Source: Lasiosphaeria ovina (lineage: Eukaryota; Ascomycota; Sordariomycetes; Sordariales; Lasiosphaeriaceae). From it: DNA of 64,000 nucleotides. Below, one piece after another: positions 45,509 through 57,499 of this stretch (positions are counted from its first letter, which is position 1; every line of letters starts with the position of its first letter). The notes beneath the pieces are model-generated. The model did not search any database, was not told where the DNA came from, and saw only the letters and a program-made list of their open reading frames with translations. The position numbers and the translations under genes are program-made. The stretch lies in NCBI GenBank assembly GCA_033439765.1, contig JAULSN010000008.1, positions 1,736,001 to 1,800,000 on the forward strand, read 5' to 3'.

Positions 45509-46978
45509 ATGGAGCAACACACAGCGGTCGCCGAGCATGGCGCACAGGTCAAGGTGACCTTCACAACCACCGAGGAGGACATCCAGCTCCCCGAGGGCAA
45601 GCGGCAGCTCCTCGTCCCCGCCGACATCCGCCGCTATGGCCTGTCGCGCATTCTCAACTCCGAGTCCATGCTCGACACGGCGTCGATACCCTTCGACTTC
45701 CTCGTCAACGGCAGCTTCCTGCACACGAGCCTCGAGGACTACCTCAAGGCCAACGGCCTGTCCATCGAGTCCAGCATCACCCTGCAATATGTCCGCAGTC
45801 TGATACCCCCCGTCTACGAGGCCAGCTTCGAGCACGACGACTGGGTCAGCGCGGTCGACGTGCTGTCGGCCACCTCGGCCGCCGGCCGCTGGTCGGGCGA
45901 CTCTTTCCAGCGCGGCCAGGACCGCATCCTCTCCGCCTCGTATGACGGCCTGCTCAGGATATGGAGCGCCTCGGGCCACGTCATTGCGACGTCGCCCTCG
46001 GGCAGTCACGGCGGCCACACGGCTAGCATCAGGGCCGCCAAGTTCCTGTCGAGCACCCAGATCGCCTCGGCCGGCATGGACCGGACGGTGCGCGTGTGGA
46101 AGTACTCGGAGCACAGCAGCGCCGGCGGCGACCACGTGTCGGGAGACCTGAAGCCGACGCTCGAGCTGTACGGGCACGCCGGGTCCATCGACTCGCTCGA
46201 GGTGGACGGGCAGTCGAAGCGCATGCTCACCGCGTCGGCCGACGGCGCAGTCGGCTTCTGGACCACGTCCAAGACGACGGCGCCCGAGCCTGACGCGACG
46301 CTGCTGCCCGGCGCCCACACGTCTAAGCGGCGCAAGGTGTCGTCGTCGGTGACGACGGCGCAGCGCGGCCCGCTGGCCATGATGAACATCCACAGCGCGC
46401 CGGCGTCGGCGGCCGTCTTCGACCCTCGCGACCGCACCGTAGCGTACTCGGTGTCGCAGGACCACACGGTGCGCACCATCGACCTGACGACAAACGTCGT
46501 GGTCAGCACGCTGACGACGTCGCACCCGCTGCTCTCGCTGTGCGCGCTGGCGCGCTCATCGTCGTCGGCGCCGCTGCTCGCCGCCGGCACCTCGGCGCGC
46601 CACGTGACGCTAGTCGACCCGCGCTCGAGCGCCACCACGACGTCTGTCATGACGCTGCGCGGCCACACCAACAAGGTGGTCGGCCTCGCGCCGTCGCCCG
46701 ACAACGAGTACTCGCTCGTGTCGGCGTCGCACGACGGCACCTGCCGCGTGTGGGATCTGCGCAGCGTGCGGCCCGCCACCAAGGACGAGGGGCTCGGCAG
46801 CGTCAGCGAGCCCGTCTACGTCATCGACCGCGAGAGCCGCCAGGGCAGCAAGAAGAAGGCGACGGCCGCCGGCGACGGCTGCAAGGTCTTTAGCGTCGCC
46901 TGGGACAAGCTCGGCATCTTCAGTGCTGGCGAGGACAAGAAGATCCAGATAAATAGGGGGAAGGACGTGGCGGTGTAG
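45509..46978 (+). CDS. YTM1: Ribosome biogenesis WD-repeat protein Ytm1 (WDR12)
   Basis: Intronless, 489 residues from the ATG at 45509; the frame is open further upstream, but the family starts close to this Met with AQVKVTFTT. The N-terminal NLE/ubiquitin-like domain (about residues 12-95) holds [18 protein letters not shown] and [19 protein letters not shown]; this domain contacts the AAA-ATPase Rea1/Midasin during 60S maturation in the Nop7-Erb1-Ytm1 complex. WD40 repeats follow, with recognisable [42 protein letters not shown] and [17 protein letters not shown] linker with KRRKVSSS interrupts the propeller as in other fungal Ytm1 proteins. Nucleolar role inferred from the family. Confidence 0.95.
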   Translation: MEQHTAVAEHGAQVKVTFTTTEEDIQLPEGKRQLLVPADIRRYGLSRILNSESMLDTASIPFDFLVNGSFLHTSLEDYLKANGLSIESSITLQYVRSLIPPVYEASFEHDDWVSAVDVLSATSAAGRWSGDSFQRGQDRILSASYDGLLRIWSASGHVIATSPSGSHGGHTASIRAAKFLSSTQIASAGMDRTVRVWKYSEHSSAGGDHVSGDLKPTLELYGHAGSIDSLEVDGQSKRMLTASADGAVGFWTTSKTTAPEPDATLLPGAHTSKRRKVSSSVTTAQRGPLAMMNIHSAPASAAVFDPRDRTVAYSVSQDHTVRTIDLTTNVVVSTLTTSHPLLSLCALARSSSSAPLLAAGTSARHVTLVDPRSSATTTSVMTLRGHTNKVVGLAPSPDNEYSLVSASHDGTCRVWDLRSVRPATKDEGLGSVSEPVYVIDRESRQGSKKKATAAGDGCKVFSVAWDKLGIFSAGEDKKIQINRGKDVAV

Positions 46979-47367
46979 AGTTGAGAGAGAGAAATGAAAA
47001 TAAAAAAACAAATGCAGTAAAAAATACAAAGGGAAATCTCATGGGAAAAGAAAAAAATGGCATTAGCGCTTGTTGAGTGAACATATAATACCCCCCGTTG
47101 GCATAGGTAGACAGACAGGTAGACAAAATGTGATGGTTGTCACGCCCTCTCCGATGTTATATTTGTTTCTCCCTTCTTCTTTACTTGATCTTGGTTATCC
47201 AAAATTTCGAGCAAGAAACAAGTGCAATTACGCTGACAAGATGTCCATGTACGTGTGCGTATACATTTCCGTGTAATATTTTGTTATTATTCGAGTCGGT
47301 CGATCTGACAAGTAAGTATTCAAAACAAGGAGCAGAGCTCGTCTTTTAGTTTGTCTATTCTCTCGCT
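46979..47367. other. Convergent intergenic region YTM1/exonuclease
   Basis: About 390 bp, A-rich directly after the YTM1 stop. No coding signal. Confidence 0.6.
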
Positions 47368-49501
47368 TTATTCTTCCCCCCTCTTCGTAGTATTTGCATT
47401 ATAATTTCTGCCCCCGCCCGCATGCGCGCACGCCTGGACGAGGCCCCGCAGCCGCCAGCTCGCGAGGCTCTCCTTGGGCAGGCGGTCGAGCACCTCGTTC
47501 CGCAGCCGCGCCTTGTCGTACGGCAGCTTCTCCAGGCGGATGGCGTCGGTGATGTATGACGTGACGGTGCTGAACTGCAGCGGTGGGTCGCGCAGCACGG
47601 CCGCCGTCTGCTCGGGCGTCAGGCCCGCGTTCTTGCGCCACACGTAGTAGGCGCGCAGGCTGGACGGCGCGGCGCGGGCCTTGGGGTTGGCGAGGCGGTA
47701 CTGAGAGGTCCAGAGTTCGGCCTCGGCGAGTCTCGCGTCCTTGGGGCGGGTTTTATCGCCTAGGGTGGTGGTTGTAGCAGTGAGAGCTGCAGTGGGCTTC
47801 TTGGATGCTACAGCAGGTGTACTGGGGGCAGAGGCGGCATCTTTTGCAGAGACCATAGCTGTTGATGATTCATCGATGCCGGCACTGGCATCATTTTCGA
47901 CCTCGATGTTGATGCTGTCGCCGAAATAAGTCAGGTACTTGTCAGACAGCACGGGGCCATCCCGGGCGGCGGCGCCGTCTTCAGCCTCCTGCTCCAGCAC
48001 CTCGTCTGCTGTCGGCAGATCAACCCCCGAGGCGATCCGAATGGGTAGGTTGAGCTCAGCGTGGTACGGCATTGGGGGCACAGGATCTAGGTTCTTCCGG
48101 TGGTGATCCATAATTGCATAAAGCTGCACAGCAGCATAGGCATCGGACGCCGAGTCTATATCGAAAAGGGTGATAAGCTGGAATTCGCATAAGATGCAGG
48201 AAAACAAAAGCAATGGACGTACAGATTATCTGTTCCATGCGCAGCGGCGATGACCAGTCGCTGGCGCGAACGTCGTGCCCCTTAAACAGGGGCAGGCGGA
48301 GGTATTCTTGGACCTGGCTTGCCAGGCCTACCAGTTTCTTGTTCAGAGAGCCGTATTCGCCGCTGGCAGAACACTTGATCAGCCTGTAGAGGTGGCTCAG
48401 CTCGAAGATGCCCCGAGAATCGATATCTAGGAATCGTCGCAGCCGAGTGCAGTCGCCCTTGATCCAGACACCAACTTTGGTCACCTCGGGGTCCTCCATG
48501 ATCTTCTTGAATGACGGTGCGACCAGGTCGTCGTTCTTGGGATACAGGGCGAGATGGAAGAGGGCGATGCGGCTCGGGGACGCGATCTGGACAAGGCACA
48601 CGTTCCTCCGGGCGCCTTGGAACTTGGTGGCGTCGGTCGCCCATTCCAGATCAAACCCGAGAATCTTCTCGTGCATGAAATACTGTTGCAAGACGCGCTC
48701 AGTCGTGTGCTTGCTTGTGCAGTAGTGGACCTTGACCTTGAGGCCGGGTTCGGTGCTCCCAGCATCAGCAGGCCCGCGGTACAAGCTGTAAGACCAGAAC
48801 GACTCGGGCGTCCCCTCGGCCGCCTGCTTTGCGCCCCGGAATATCTCGTCCGGGATCTTAAAGTCAAGTGGCGTAAAAGGCGGCTGGACGTCGGCAGCAT
48901 CCACCAGCCCGGATGCCGAGGACTCGACCTTTTCGGTCCCGTCCTCAGTCAAAGGCTCGGTGGGGCGATCCTTGTCGGCGGTTTCTCTTGCAACTCGACC
49001 ACCGTCCACATGTGCGTCGGGTGCGTTCCCGGCCGATGAAGCCGATGAGTCGGCCTTGTGCTGAACAAAGGCCGGCGAGGTGTGATAGCTCGCCGGCGGC
49101 AGCCGCGGGTAGACGACACTGCCGGTGCCGCTTGCAAACACGATGCCCCTGCTCTGGTGCCACACCTTGTGCGATAGCGACACATTGGAGCCTTCCATCC
49201 CGAAGCCTTTTCTGAAGCGTCTTAGATGAGAAGGAAAACGAAAACGGGTCAGCTTTCGATGCATGGAGTGAGAAAACTTGAGTTGCGAGAAAACTCACAA
49301 TCTATATACGAATGACGACCTCGGTGACGATGCTGAGACGAAGCAGCGACGATGACATTGGGTCCGTTTAGCTATGGCTATGGGTGTGGTTTTGCCACTC
49401 ACACCATGCCACGACCACGGCCTCTTGCTGAGCCTGCGAGAAATTGGCAACGATGCGGTAAGGGACCGACTTGCGCCATGGCCGACGCTCCAAAGCGTCA
49501 T
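47368..49501 (-). CDS. DEDDy 3'-5' exonuclease domain protein, possibly mitochondrial
   Basis: Preferred model, minus strand exons 49501-49299, 49220-48223 and 48155-47368 (662 residues), with introns of 78 nt (GTGAGT...CATCTAAG) and 67 nt (GTACGT...GATATAG). The exonuclease core is clear: ExoI GFDLEWATD, ExoII VGVWIKGDCTRLRRFLDID and ExoIII YSASDAYAAVQLY, where the tyrosine-aspartate motif (YxxxD) is rebuilt exactly by the last splice. This places it with WRN-like/RNase D-type DEDDy nucleases of fungi. The C-terminal about 180 residues are unique and end GGGRNYNANTTKRGEE. The first exon is less certain: it gives an Arg/Ser-rich leader suited to mitochondrial import, while starting at the ATG at 49264 without the first splice gives 609 residues. 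Substrate unknown. Divergent from LSM5. Confidence 0.85.
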
Positions 49502-49994
49502 ACCAATGGCAGAATAGCGGGCCAGTGAGGAGGCATGCCCACCTAATTTGAAAACTATGTGATATGGGAAATACCTTACAGGTTGGGCTGGTATTATTAT
49601 TTAGGCAGACGCGTCGGGGGTGTGAATGGGAGGTGTGTTTCGCACAGCGTAGCGCAACGGGCGGGGCTGGTAGCCTTTCCCGTCGTTTTCGATCCAAATT
49701 CACTATCCGCCACCACAGGCACTGCAAGCTCTAGCCTAGCTTATATGCACGTATCCATCCATGCTACGCGATGTCACGGGACCTAGAGTAACCCATACAG
49801 CCATGTGCTGCTGCACAGAACTATTCCATGCAGTGCACCTTCAGTCAGTCACAGTGCTCACTCGCCAGCAGTCGCCTGGCTTCGGGAAAGCAATATCCCC
49901 GTCACGGCATAATAACCAGCGCCAAAACCTCAACCAACAGACTACCCTTTAAAAGAGAAAAGCCACCACTGAACAACGAAAATAAATAATAAGA
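49502..49994. promoter_or_regulatory. Divergent promoter exonuclease/LSM5
   Basis: 493 bp between start codons. Short frames only; no strong element. Confidence 0.45.
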
Positions 49995-50700
49995 TGTCCC
50001 AGCTTCTGCCCCTCGGTAAACGATGAACATGAGCCCCGTTTTTAATCCTCCGTGACAAACATAGCAGACTTGCTGACATGATGTGACCGCACTGCCAGAG
50101 CTCATTGACAAGTGCGTCGGATCGCGCATCTGGGTGATCATGAAGGGCGACAGAGGTGAGCCATCACCCCCCGTCATATGAGCCCCCCCCCGGGGAAACC
50201 GCCAAGCCAATGTGTGAAACTGTCTGTACATACACACATTATTCTGGCTCGTTGCTCACCACGCCGCCCGCTCGGCCCTCTGCAGAATTCGCCGGCACAC
50301 TCGTCGGCTTCGACGACTACGTCAGTAAGTTTGTTTGGCAGATGCTGTTCCGCCCCCCCTCTCTCTCACCGCCATCACCCATGCCACCGATGCTAACAAT
50401 CACCCCGGCAGACATGGTTCTGGAGGATGTCACCGAGTTGTATGTCAACTTCTGCCCCCCCAAATCGAGCATCTTTTTGCCACTTTCCCTCCTGTTGCTG
50501 ATGAGTTCTTGTTTGTTTTGCCTTCAGTGACTACTCAGGTGACCATACCAAGCTGAAGAAGATTCTCCTAAACGGAAATAATATTTGCATGGTGAGTGAC
50601 AGAAGTACATTTTGGGAACTGTCATCTCGTTCCTTGTTCATTGACCCTCTCACAGCTGATACCCGGCGGAGACGGACCACTGGGCGCGGCTTCGCCATGA
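49995..50700 (+). CDS. LSM5: U6 snRNA-associated Sm-like protein LSm5
   Basis: Six short exons: 49995-50016, 50099-50155, 50286-50324, 50412-50439, 50528-50591 and 50656-50700, giving 84 residues. Introns are 82, 130, 87, 88 and 64 nt, all GT-AG (donors GTAAAC, GTGAGC, GTAAGT, GTATGT, GTGAGT). Assembled in phase the product reads MSQLLPLELIDKCVGSRIW, then VIMKGDREFAGTLVGFDDY, VNMVLEDVTEFDYSG, DHTKLKKILLNGNNICMLIPGG, which carries the Sm1 motif (GTLVGFDDYVNMVLED) and Sm2 motif (ILLNGNNICMLIPGG) of LSm5. It is a subunit of the LSm1-7 (mRNA decay) and LSm2-8 (U6 snRNP) rings. No single-frame ORF reveals this gene. Every junction phase agrees, which makes the model strong. Confidence 0.95.
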
Positions 50701-51245
50701 GCAAGCCTCAAAGTGTGCTACGGTCCGGGTATAGGCCGTGGTGTTTGGGAGGCAAAAGGAGACCAGCTGGTGCGCTACGCTTTTGTTATGCTTCTAGAAG
50801 AGCGACTCAAGAGGGGAAGACGCTATGCAAGTCTTGAGCACCAACAAAAACAAAGAAATAAACAATAGCCCGAAAGCCATCATGTCACGATGATACCAAG
50901 GAACTGTTTTACTGTTTTGATGTTTGGGCTGGATAAACTAGAGAATTGGCAAATTCGCTGAACAGGAGACCCTGAATACGAGGCACTCCATACGTCGAGT
51001 GAACCACCTCTGCCAATGCCAACCGCAAACCAAGCCGAGAAGTGTATTTGCCAGCTGATCCAGACGCCAGCCATTCATGCATCCGTAGACGTACCAAACA
51101 TCTCCAGAATTCTGTGCTGGAAAAGGACAGAAGTAAACCCAGTTTTCCTCAACGCCGCGATTCCCAAACCGTCCAACCCGCCTAAAAACGCCGAGAAAGC
51201 ACTCCCAAAACTTTTCCTCCTAGACGGAAGTAAAGGGGGAAATAC
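50701..51245. other. Convergent intergenic region LSM5/RPB11
   Basis: 545 bp between two stop codons. No coding signal. Confidence 0.6.
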
Positions 51246-52475
51246 TCAGAAGTCGCCTTGCCCGTTGTTATTGTTAGCGTTGGTTTGGCTTCCAGCGTCA
51301 GCCAAGTGGCGGAGGGCCAACTCCTTCTGGAACTCCTGCTTGAGCTGGTGATACAAGAACACCAAATCTTCGCAGGCTTGGATCAAGGCATCGCGCGGCG
51401 TGATAGTTCCGTCTGTTTGGACTCGGATTAAGACCTCCGGTACGTTAGGGTGGCCGACTGAAAAGCAGTCGTTAGCCTCAGACAGCGAGAGAAGCTGCCC
51501 TGGCGGTAAACTTCTGTTATCTAGTTGGCGGCTGCTTACTCTTGTATCCGGCCATCAGGACGTTGTCGTGCCCCTTGAGCCGCTCGGCAAGGAGGTTGCC
51601 GAGAGTATGGTCTTCCTTCAGGAGAAGAAAGTCCGACGTGTTTGACATGCCTAGGTGACGGCGAAAGTGAGCCAGAAGTCACAAGCACCCCCATCGCAGC
51701 TTCACCCCGAGACCCTCTTCGACCAAAAGCCAAAACTTACCAGTAAAGACAGTCTCAGTGATTTTCTTCTCGCCATCGCCGAGAAGAAATAGCTCGAATC
51801 TAGAAGACGAGGAAAAACTTCAGCACATGCCCCGCGCGCGCAACGGGATGTGGCTCCCAACTCTTGCAGGTTAAAGTGCTTGACATTGGTCGACGCCATG
51901 ACCGCTGGGCCTAAGGGCGCGGCAAGGCCCGCAAACAACAAGAAACAAGTAGAGCAGGGCTGGGACTTCCGCCGAATAGAGAGAAAAATGAAAAGCTTGG
52001 CCTCTTGAGTCTAGATACTCTTCCACCGTGAATTGGGCGGAGAGAGGTGATTTTGCGAATTTGTGGTACGGTGATGAATTTCCCAAAAAACCGCCCCTCT
52101 CCCAGAAGAAAATTATAAACTCTAGTAGCGGGGGAATGAAAGAGGAGGGGAGGAAACCGCGGTCCGCAGTCGCGACTTCCCAACATAGACGTCCATCATT
52201 CGCCATGGGTTGCCGAGAAAGACGACGCAAAGACTCAAGGAGGGATAAAAAGGAACGACAACAAGAAGACATCCCCATCGACCCTGTCCTTAACCTGACA
52301 GGTATCATGGCTATGCAGGAGAAGGAAACACTTGTTCGGCGTGCGCCGGGCCCTGAAACCGCGTGACAAAATGGAAAAATGAAAATACATCAAGAAAAAT
52401 GAACTGCGGAAAGGATAGCGGGAGGGGGGAGCAGAAAAAAAAAGAGGTGCAATCTTACCTATCCGGTGCGTTCAT
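51246..52475 (-). CDS. RPB11: RNA polymerase II subunit Rpb11
   Basis: Four exons on the minus strand: 52475-52459, 51799-51741, 51650-51540 and 51457-51246, giving 132 residues. The assembled product starts MNAPDRFELFLLGDGEKKI and continues TGMSNTSDFLLLKEDHTLGN, LLAERLKGHDNVLMAGYKIGHP, NVPEVLIRVQTDGTITP, then a C-terminal helix ACEDLVFLYHQLKQEFQKELALRHLADAG. KEDHTLGNLL and GYKxxHP are the alpha-like dimerisation signature shared with Rpb3/RpoA. Rpb11 pairs with Rpb3 to nucleate polymerase II assembly. Introns 2 and 3 are 90 and 82 nt; intron 1 (52458-51800, GTAAGA...TTCTAG) is 659 nt, long for this genome, but phase and residues fit exactly. The C-terminal Asn/Gly tail is a short extension. 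Confidence 0.93.
51800..52458 (-). other. Intron 1 of RPB11, unusually long (659 nt)
   Basis: All other introns in the window are 51-130 nt. The intron contains an open frame beginning at 51898 (MASTNVKHFNLQELG) that runs into exon 2 in another frame, so it is not an alternative Rpb11 start. I could not identify a box C/D or H/ACA snoRNA by eye. Confidence 0.6.
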
Positions 52476-53449
52476 TGTGCGTATGGCCGATAGAAGCGAG
52501 CTGTAAGAGTAGTAGTAGCACTAGCGGTTGTATCCAATGATCGGTAACGGTGATGCCAAAAAAAAAAAAAGCTGGTGTATATGTGATGGAGCAAAGAGCT
52601 GTCGCGATGAGCAAAAGCGACGGCGATGGTGTTGAAACGTCAAGTATCAAAAGAGAGTTGCCTGTCTCGTCGTCGGGAACAAAAAGGCAGGGGGGCGAGG
52701 AACGACGGTGGGGCCGTGCGCAGCCGCCCCCAACCTTAAAAGCTTGAAGGCCCCTTCCCCTCCCCCCACACTGTGTGGCCATTCACGCTTTCATCAAGAG
52801 CTCAAATAGACAGTTGCTTTGTTCCTTCCACAAGGATCAACAATAAATTTGGGATGGTACCAAGAACTCGAATTTGTCACTGCGAAAATCAAGCAGACTT
52901 TAGAGGGGATGTCTCCAGTATTCGGAAATCCCGACTGACTTTGCAGTTACTCATCAGCTATCCGTAGATTCCACAGTAACTGAACGGTAGACCGTGCCGT
53001 GAATGTGAACGGGAAAAGAATCGCAATATGAACCTAATCGCCAATAGAAGATGTATCGGGTTGACAATTTCTCCTAAAAACCATCCATCTACTAGGTACG
53101 CTCGACAAAATCCATAAGCAGTGGCCTTTCCAACGCGGCGGCGACGAGCCTCGGCCGTCTTCGTAAGCAAAGCCAAAACACTCTCAACAATCAATCTCTC
53201 TAAGTCTCGCTATCTAAGACACAGCTCTTCGCAGAGGCTTCTAGCAAACCTACACAAAATGATATCAATCGCCCTGTTGAAGATACCCCCAATATGCTAT
53301 CCCACTACCTACTAACTGACACTAATTCCAAGCACCCATGCTGTAATTATGTAACTTTCTGACGCTAATTATGACTTTCAAAGGATAATGCGGGAAGGAA
53401 GAATGGTGTTGAGCTGAGTCTTTCATCCCTCCGGGGATTACTCATCGGT
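52476..53449. other. Intergenic region upstream of RPB11
   Basis: 974 bp: RPB11 promoter and the 3' flank of the vacuolar transporter gene. A run of A at 52557-52570 and A/G-rich DNA near 52370-52445 lie around the RPB11 start. No supported gene. Confidence 0.55.
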
Positions 53450-55852
53450 CTACTTCCCCTTTTTGTCGCAATAGCTCGGCAGCCCTCCGCCAGACTCGTT
53501 GGCCCAGCTCATGATGGTCAAGCTGGTCGTGTACGCCATGGCAATGAAGCCGAATATGCAGAGGAAAACGTCGGACCATCTCCGCACGGCGCTCTTTGCC
53601 ACGCCCTTGTAGTGTAGCATCGGCTGGCACACCCCGTGTTAGCATTCTATGGGACATATCACGGAGGGGAAATAAAGGGGCAGGCTCACAGGATAGATGT
53701 ACACCAAAGGGATGCAGGCAAAGTTGCCGACGAGCGCAACAAACTTGTCCAGGTTGTCGGCACCGCCCCAGGCAATAAGGGCGCAAGCCGCCACGAGAAA
53801 GAAGCGGTATCCGTTCTTCTGCCACTTGATGTACGGATTATACTTGCCGCTCTTTGTGAAAAGCGCATTTTCTGTAATCCTGATGGCAGGGAAGATCTGG
53901 AGCGGCGTCGAAAGGAGGATGGCAAGCGAGTATAGAAATTGCACGCCATTGACAAACTTATCATCCTGGGGCAAGTTTAGCAGCACAACCGTCTCCGTCT
54001 TTGAGCCGTATGCAGCGTAAGAAACTGCGCCCATGACGATGAAAAGAGTGGTGATGATGATCATGACAACAAACATGACCTTGGGGAACTTCTGTGGCTG
54101 CTTCATAGACTCCTGGATGGGAATAATGAGGCCAATGCCCTCAAAGGTGAAGATGGCGGTTCCGATAAAGAGAGTCCAGTTCTTCTCGTTGAACATGATA
54201 ATGTCTGCCCAGCCCTGCGTCTTGAGCGTAAATATGTCATACTGAAAGAGATATGCCAATCCGATGACGATGAAGGCATCGGCTATGAGCGCCGTGAATC
54301 CAAGCTTTTCGATGTCGCGAAGCAGCGAGAGGGGCAAGAGTATCACCATCTGCAAGATGATCAACCAGCTAATGGGGACCATCGTCTTGCAGTCCGACAC
54401 AGCCAGTATGAAGGCCCGCAAGTTCTCCGACGTGAACACCATGTAGGCTGCAACAAACCCTATCTGGCTCAGCACAATGGACGTCAGAATGAGGGTCCTC
54501 ATCCATTTTCCATACAGAATGCCGCCGATGTCGCCAAACGAGCCCTCAACCTTCAATCGGGTGGTGACAAGGAGAACAAAGCAGTAGTAGCTCAAAGCTG
54601 CCACAAACAGCAGAACCAGGTTGCTGAACAGCATGCCGCCATTGAGATACGCGCGAGGGAGGAACAGAACGCCAGTGCCAACAAAAGATTTCAGGAGCAG
54701 CAGCGCTGCGCTCATGGGGCTGTTCTGGCCACTTCCTCCGCGTCCTTTCCTCCTCCTCTTCCGGCGGGAAGGAGTGAGAAGGGCGCTGTCTTCCATTGGT
54801 TCTCGGTCGTCTTCGGAGCCTTCGCCGCTGGAATAGCCGTCTTCGTCGCTGCCCGACGTGAAATACTCGCCGGGCTTCAAGGCCTCGTCGTCTTCCTCCA
54901 GCTCTTCACCTGCGAAGTGGCCGTAGAGAGACAGAAACTCAAGAAAGCTGCTCGTCAGCAGCCGAGGGTGGGATGCGCTGTGGCTCGTACCCTCGCCGTG
55001 CTCCACGTCGTCGTACGAGGGCGAAGTATCTCGGGCAGCCCTCCTCAAGTAGTTGCGCCTGAAGCCTCCTGGGACCTTGATGGTGCTGATGTCAAGAACT
55101 TCGTTCTCGGGCTCGGGCCTCGCGGCGCTGAAGCTCTTGCTGCGCTGGACCTTGTTCCGCTGCTCTATCTCCTCGGTCCACTTGTATATCGGGCGCGTGA
55201 TGTCGCCGCCTAGCAGCTTTAAGCTCGAGAACTCCTCGTCGTCAGATGGCGACTGCGATCCGTGGGCTTTTTGTTTGCCCTTGGACCCAATGCTTGGTTT
55301 TCTCCAGCCCGCATCCTCAGGCGCAGCGTCGCCTGGCTGGACCAGATGTCTTTTAACAATTTCCGGGTCCTCGTAAGCCCCAACGCCACTCTGAGACACG
55401 TGCCGTGACCTTGTATCGAAGGAGCCATAATTGGTGGGCGTGGCCGAGGCCGGGAAGAGAGCGCTAGCCGCGGCCGGAGAAAGCGGCCGGACAGGTGGGG
55501 TGCCAAACCGGGGAGGCGACGTTCCAATCGAATGTGACAAAGCTGCGGCGAGGGCGGAGATTCCGGGGCCTGCGGCGTAGGAGCCAGGACCGGGGAGCGG
55601 AGTCAAAGGGGCCGAGTCGACGTCTCCACCGTCGGCTTGGTTCGCTGCCCGGAGGCTGGGAGGAGTACTGAGGGCATGGTATGGAATCGGGGATGCGAGG
55701 CGTGCGAGGGACTCGGCGCGAGGCACTGAATTGGAATACGAGAAGGCACGAAGCGAGCCAGGCCGCGATTGCGATGGCGGCTGTGATGGCGTTGGCACCG
55801 CTTCCGCGGGCGGAGCAGGTGAATCTCTCCCAGAGCTCGACATTGTCGACAC
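53450..55852 (-). CDS. Vacuolar amino-acid transporter, Avt3/Avt4 type (AAAP family)
   Basis: Two exons on the minus strand: 55852-53690 and 53623-53450, giving 778 residues; 66-nt intron (GTGAGC...GTGCCAG) joining in phase 0 to give VYIYPPMLHYKGVAK. The first about 390 residues are a hydrophilic, Ser/Pro-rich cytosolic tail with acidic patches and a basic RRKRRRKGRGG stretch just before the membrane domain. About eleven transmembrane helices follow, opening with SAALLLLKSFVGTGVLFLPRAYLNGG, the Avt3/Avt4 and PAT-like signature in which the first helix breaks around GTGVLFLP. Yeast Avt3/Avt4 export neutral (and basic) amino acids from the vacuole. The protein ends YCDKKGK. A start three codons later (55843) is equally possible. 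Confidence 0.92.
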
Positions 55853-57499
55853 GGTGGTTTGTTTGCGTTACAATGAAATGCAAGCTATCTCATGTCTTGT
55901 TTGAAAGATTGGCTAGCGAATATTGGCGGTGCCCGAGGAGGGGGGAGATGGAGCCGGCCTCGACTATAACCGGTGTCGCGCCGCTATCTAGAGGGCCGAG
56001 ACAGGAACCGCAACCAACCGCCTGGAACCAGAATAAAAGAGCGACGTTGGGGTGTTTGCGTAAACCCGTTAAAGCGGTTGATAGAGAGAGACGGCGCTTT
56101 TGCAATTGCAGGCGCTTGCGAGGCATGTGACGGCGACGACACGAGTCGAGTCGGGGTGGCTGATAAGAAACGGACCCGTTCTCCAAATGTCCAGCTGACG
56201 ATGGGGGATTTGGAGTTGTCCGGGGAGTTCCAGGTTCCAGCGTCCCACGGGCCACGGGCCCCAAGAACCCACCCAATGGGCAATGAGTGATTCACTCACA
56301 GCCCCGCCACGGCCAACAACCCCCGCCCTTGCACTGTCAACGGTGAAATCCAATTCCGTTTACGGATACACGTGGAGAGGAAGCCTGGGGCTCTGTCGAT
56401 GCGGACAACCTGGAAGTCACGAGATCCATTTGTTGAATGAGTCTTTTCAAGGCACATTCACCTGCTGTACGAGGCTGGGGTATTAGTTCTCGTCATTTGA
56501 TCTCGACAGGGCTCATGGGTCAATCAACTTGGTACCTATCTCTTTCCGGCCGTCGTCCGCCTTGCGGCGGGTTAAGGCAAGTGCAGGGCAGTCAGGCGCG
56601 GGATGCCCCGAAGTGTAAACCTAAGGTAGGCTCCCGGCTGGGTTATACCAAGCCCGTACGTATTGGACGGGGCCTATCTCAAAGACCATTCCAAGTTGTA
56701 AGGTAAGATATTGTAATTTGTATTTAATGGCATATTTTAATTCCAACCCTATCCCCTCTCCTCGAAGCAGTGAGGGAGGCCAAGTGTTATTCTGTACATA
56801 CGAAATCAGATAACTACTGTATGTATGTGGGTGCAAACTGCGCTAATTGACAGCTGGCGGCCCCTTTTACGGTTGCATTGTTGTTTGATGACAGGGGCAG
56901 ACCAGGCCGTTGATGGGATGTCCACCTCGGTCACTTCAAGCTGTGGTGAAGCAACAAGGGCGTCGAAGAATGTTGTATCGCTCCTGCCGCTCTGTCGACG
57001 GATGACGTCGAACTCTTGCCATATGCAATCAAAAACCAGCGATCAACGAATTTGCCTTTTAGTCTTTTATTCTAGCGCTCGATATTTGGGCCGCGTTTGT
57101 GGTTTAGTTTCTCTTTCGACTCGGAGCAGATAAATCGGCACACCATTCCGAGTGTTACATCGCGTTACGTCCGCCCATCTGAACAACGGCAACTCCATCC
57201 ATCGCCTGTTGCATCTCGCTGCACTATTGGCATTTAAACTGGAGTGCAGCGCGGATCTTCACGGTTTTAACCCAATACTAACTGGTAATCAGGGATGTAC
57301 AAAGTGAGCTATTAAGCAGGTTAAAAGCTCTGATTGGGCATGAATGGGCAATCGATCTCTATTGCAGCACAGTACGGCGTACAGGAAGCGTCAGCTGGAG
57401 TCGTCCTGTGCTCAACTTGAACGACGCCAACCCGGCCATCTCTTTCCTACCTAGACACTCTCCCATGAATTGTCTGGGCCGACACTTGAAAAAAAAAAC
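55853..57499. promoter_or_regulatory. Divergent upstream region, transporter/VHC1-like
   Basis: 1.65 kb between the start codons of two transporters probably acting at the same organelle (vacuole). No supported gene. Short frames on both strands lack family signal. Confidence 0.45.

Noticed and set aside
45491..46525. 344-codon frame antisense to YTM1
   Set aside because: Arg/Val/Asp-rich shadow of a GC-rich gene.
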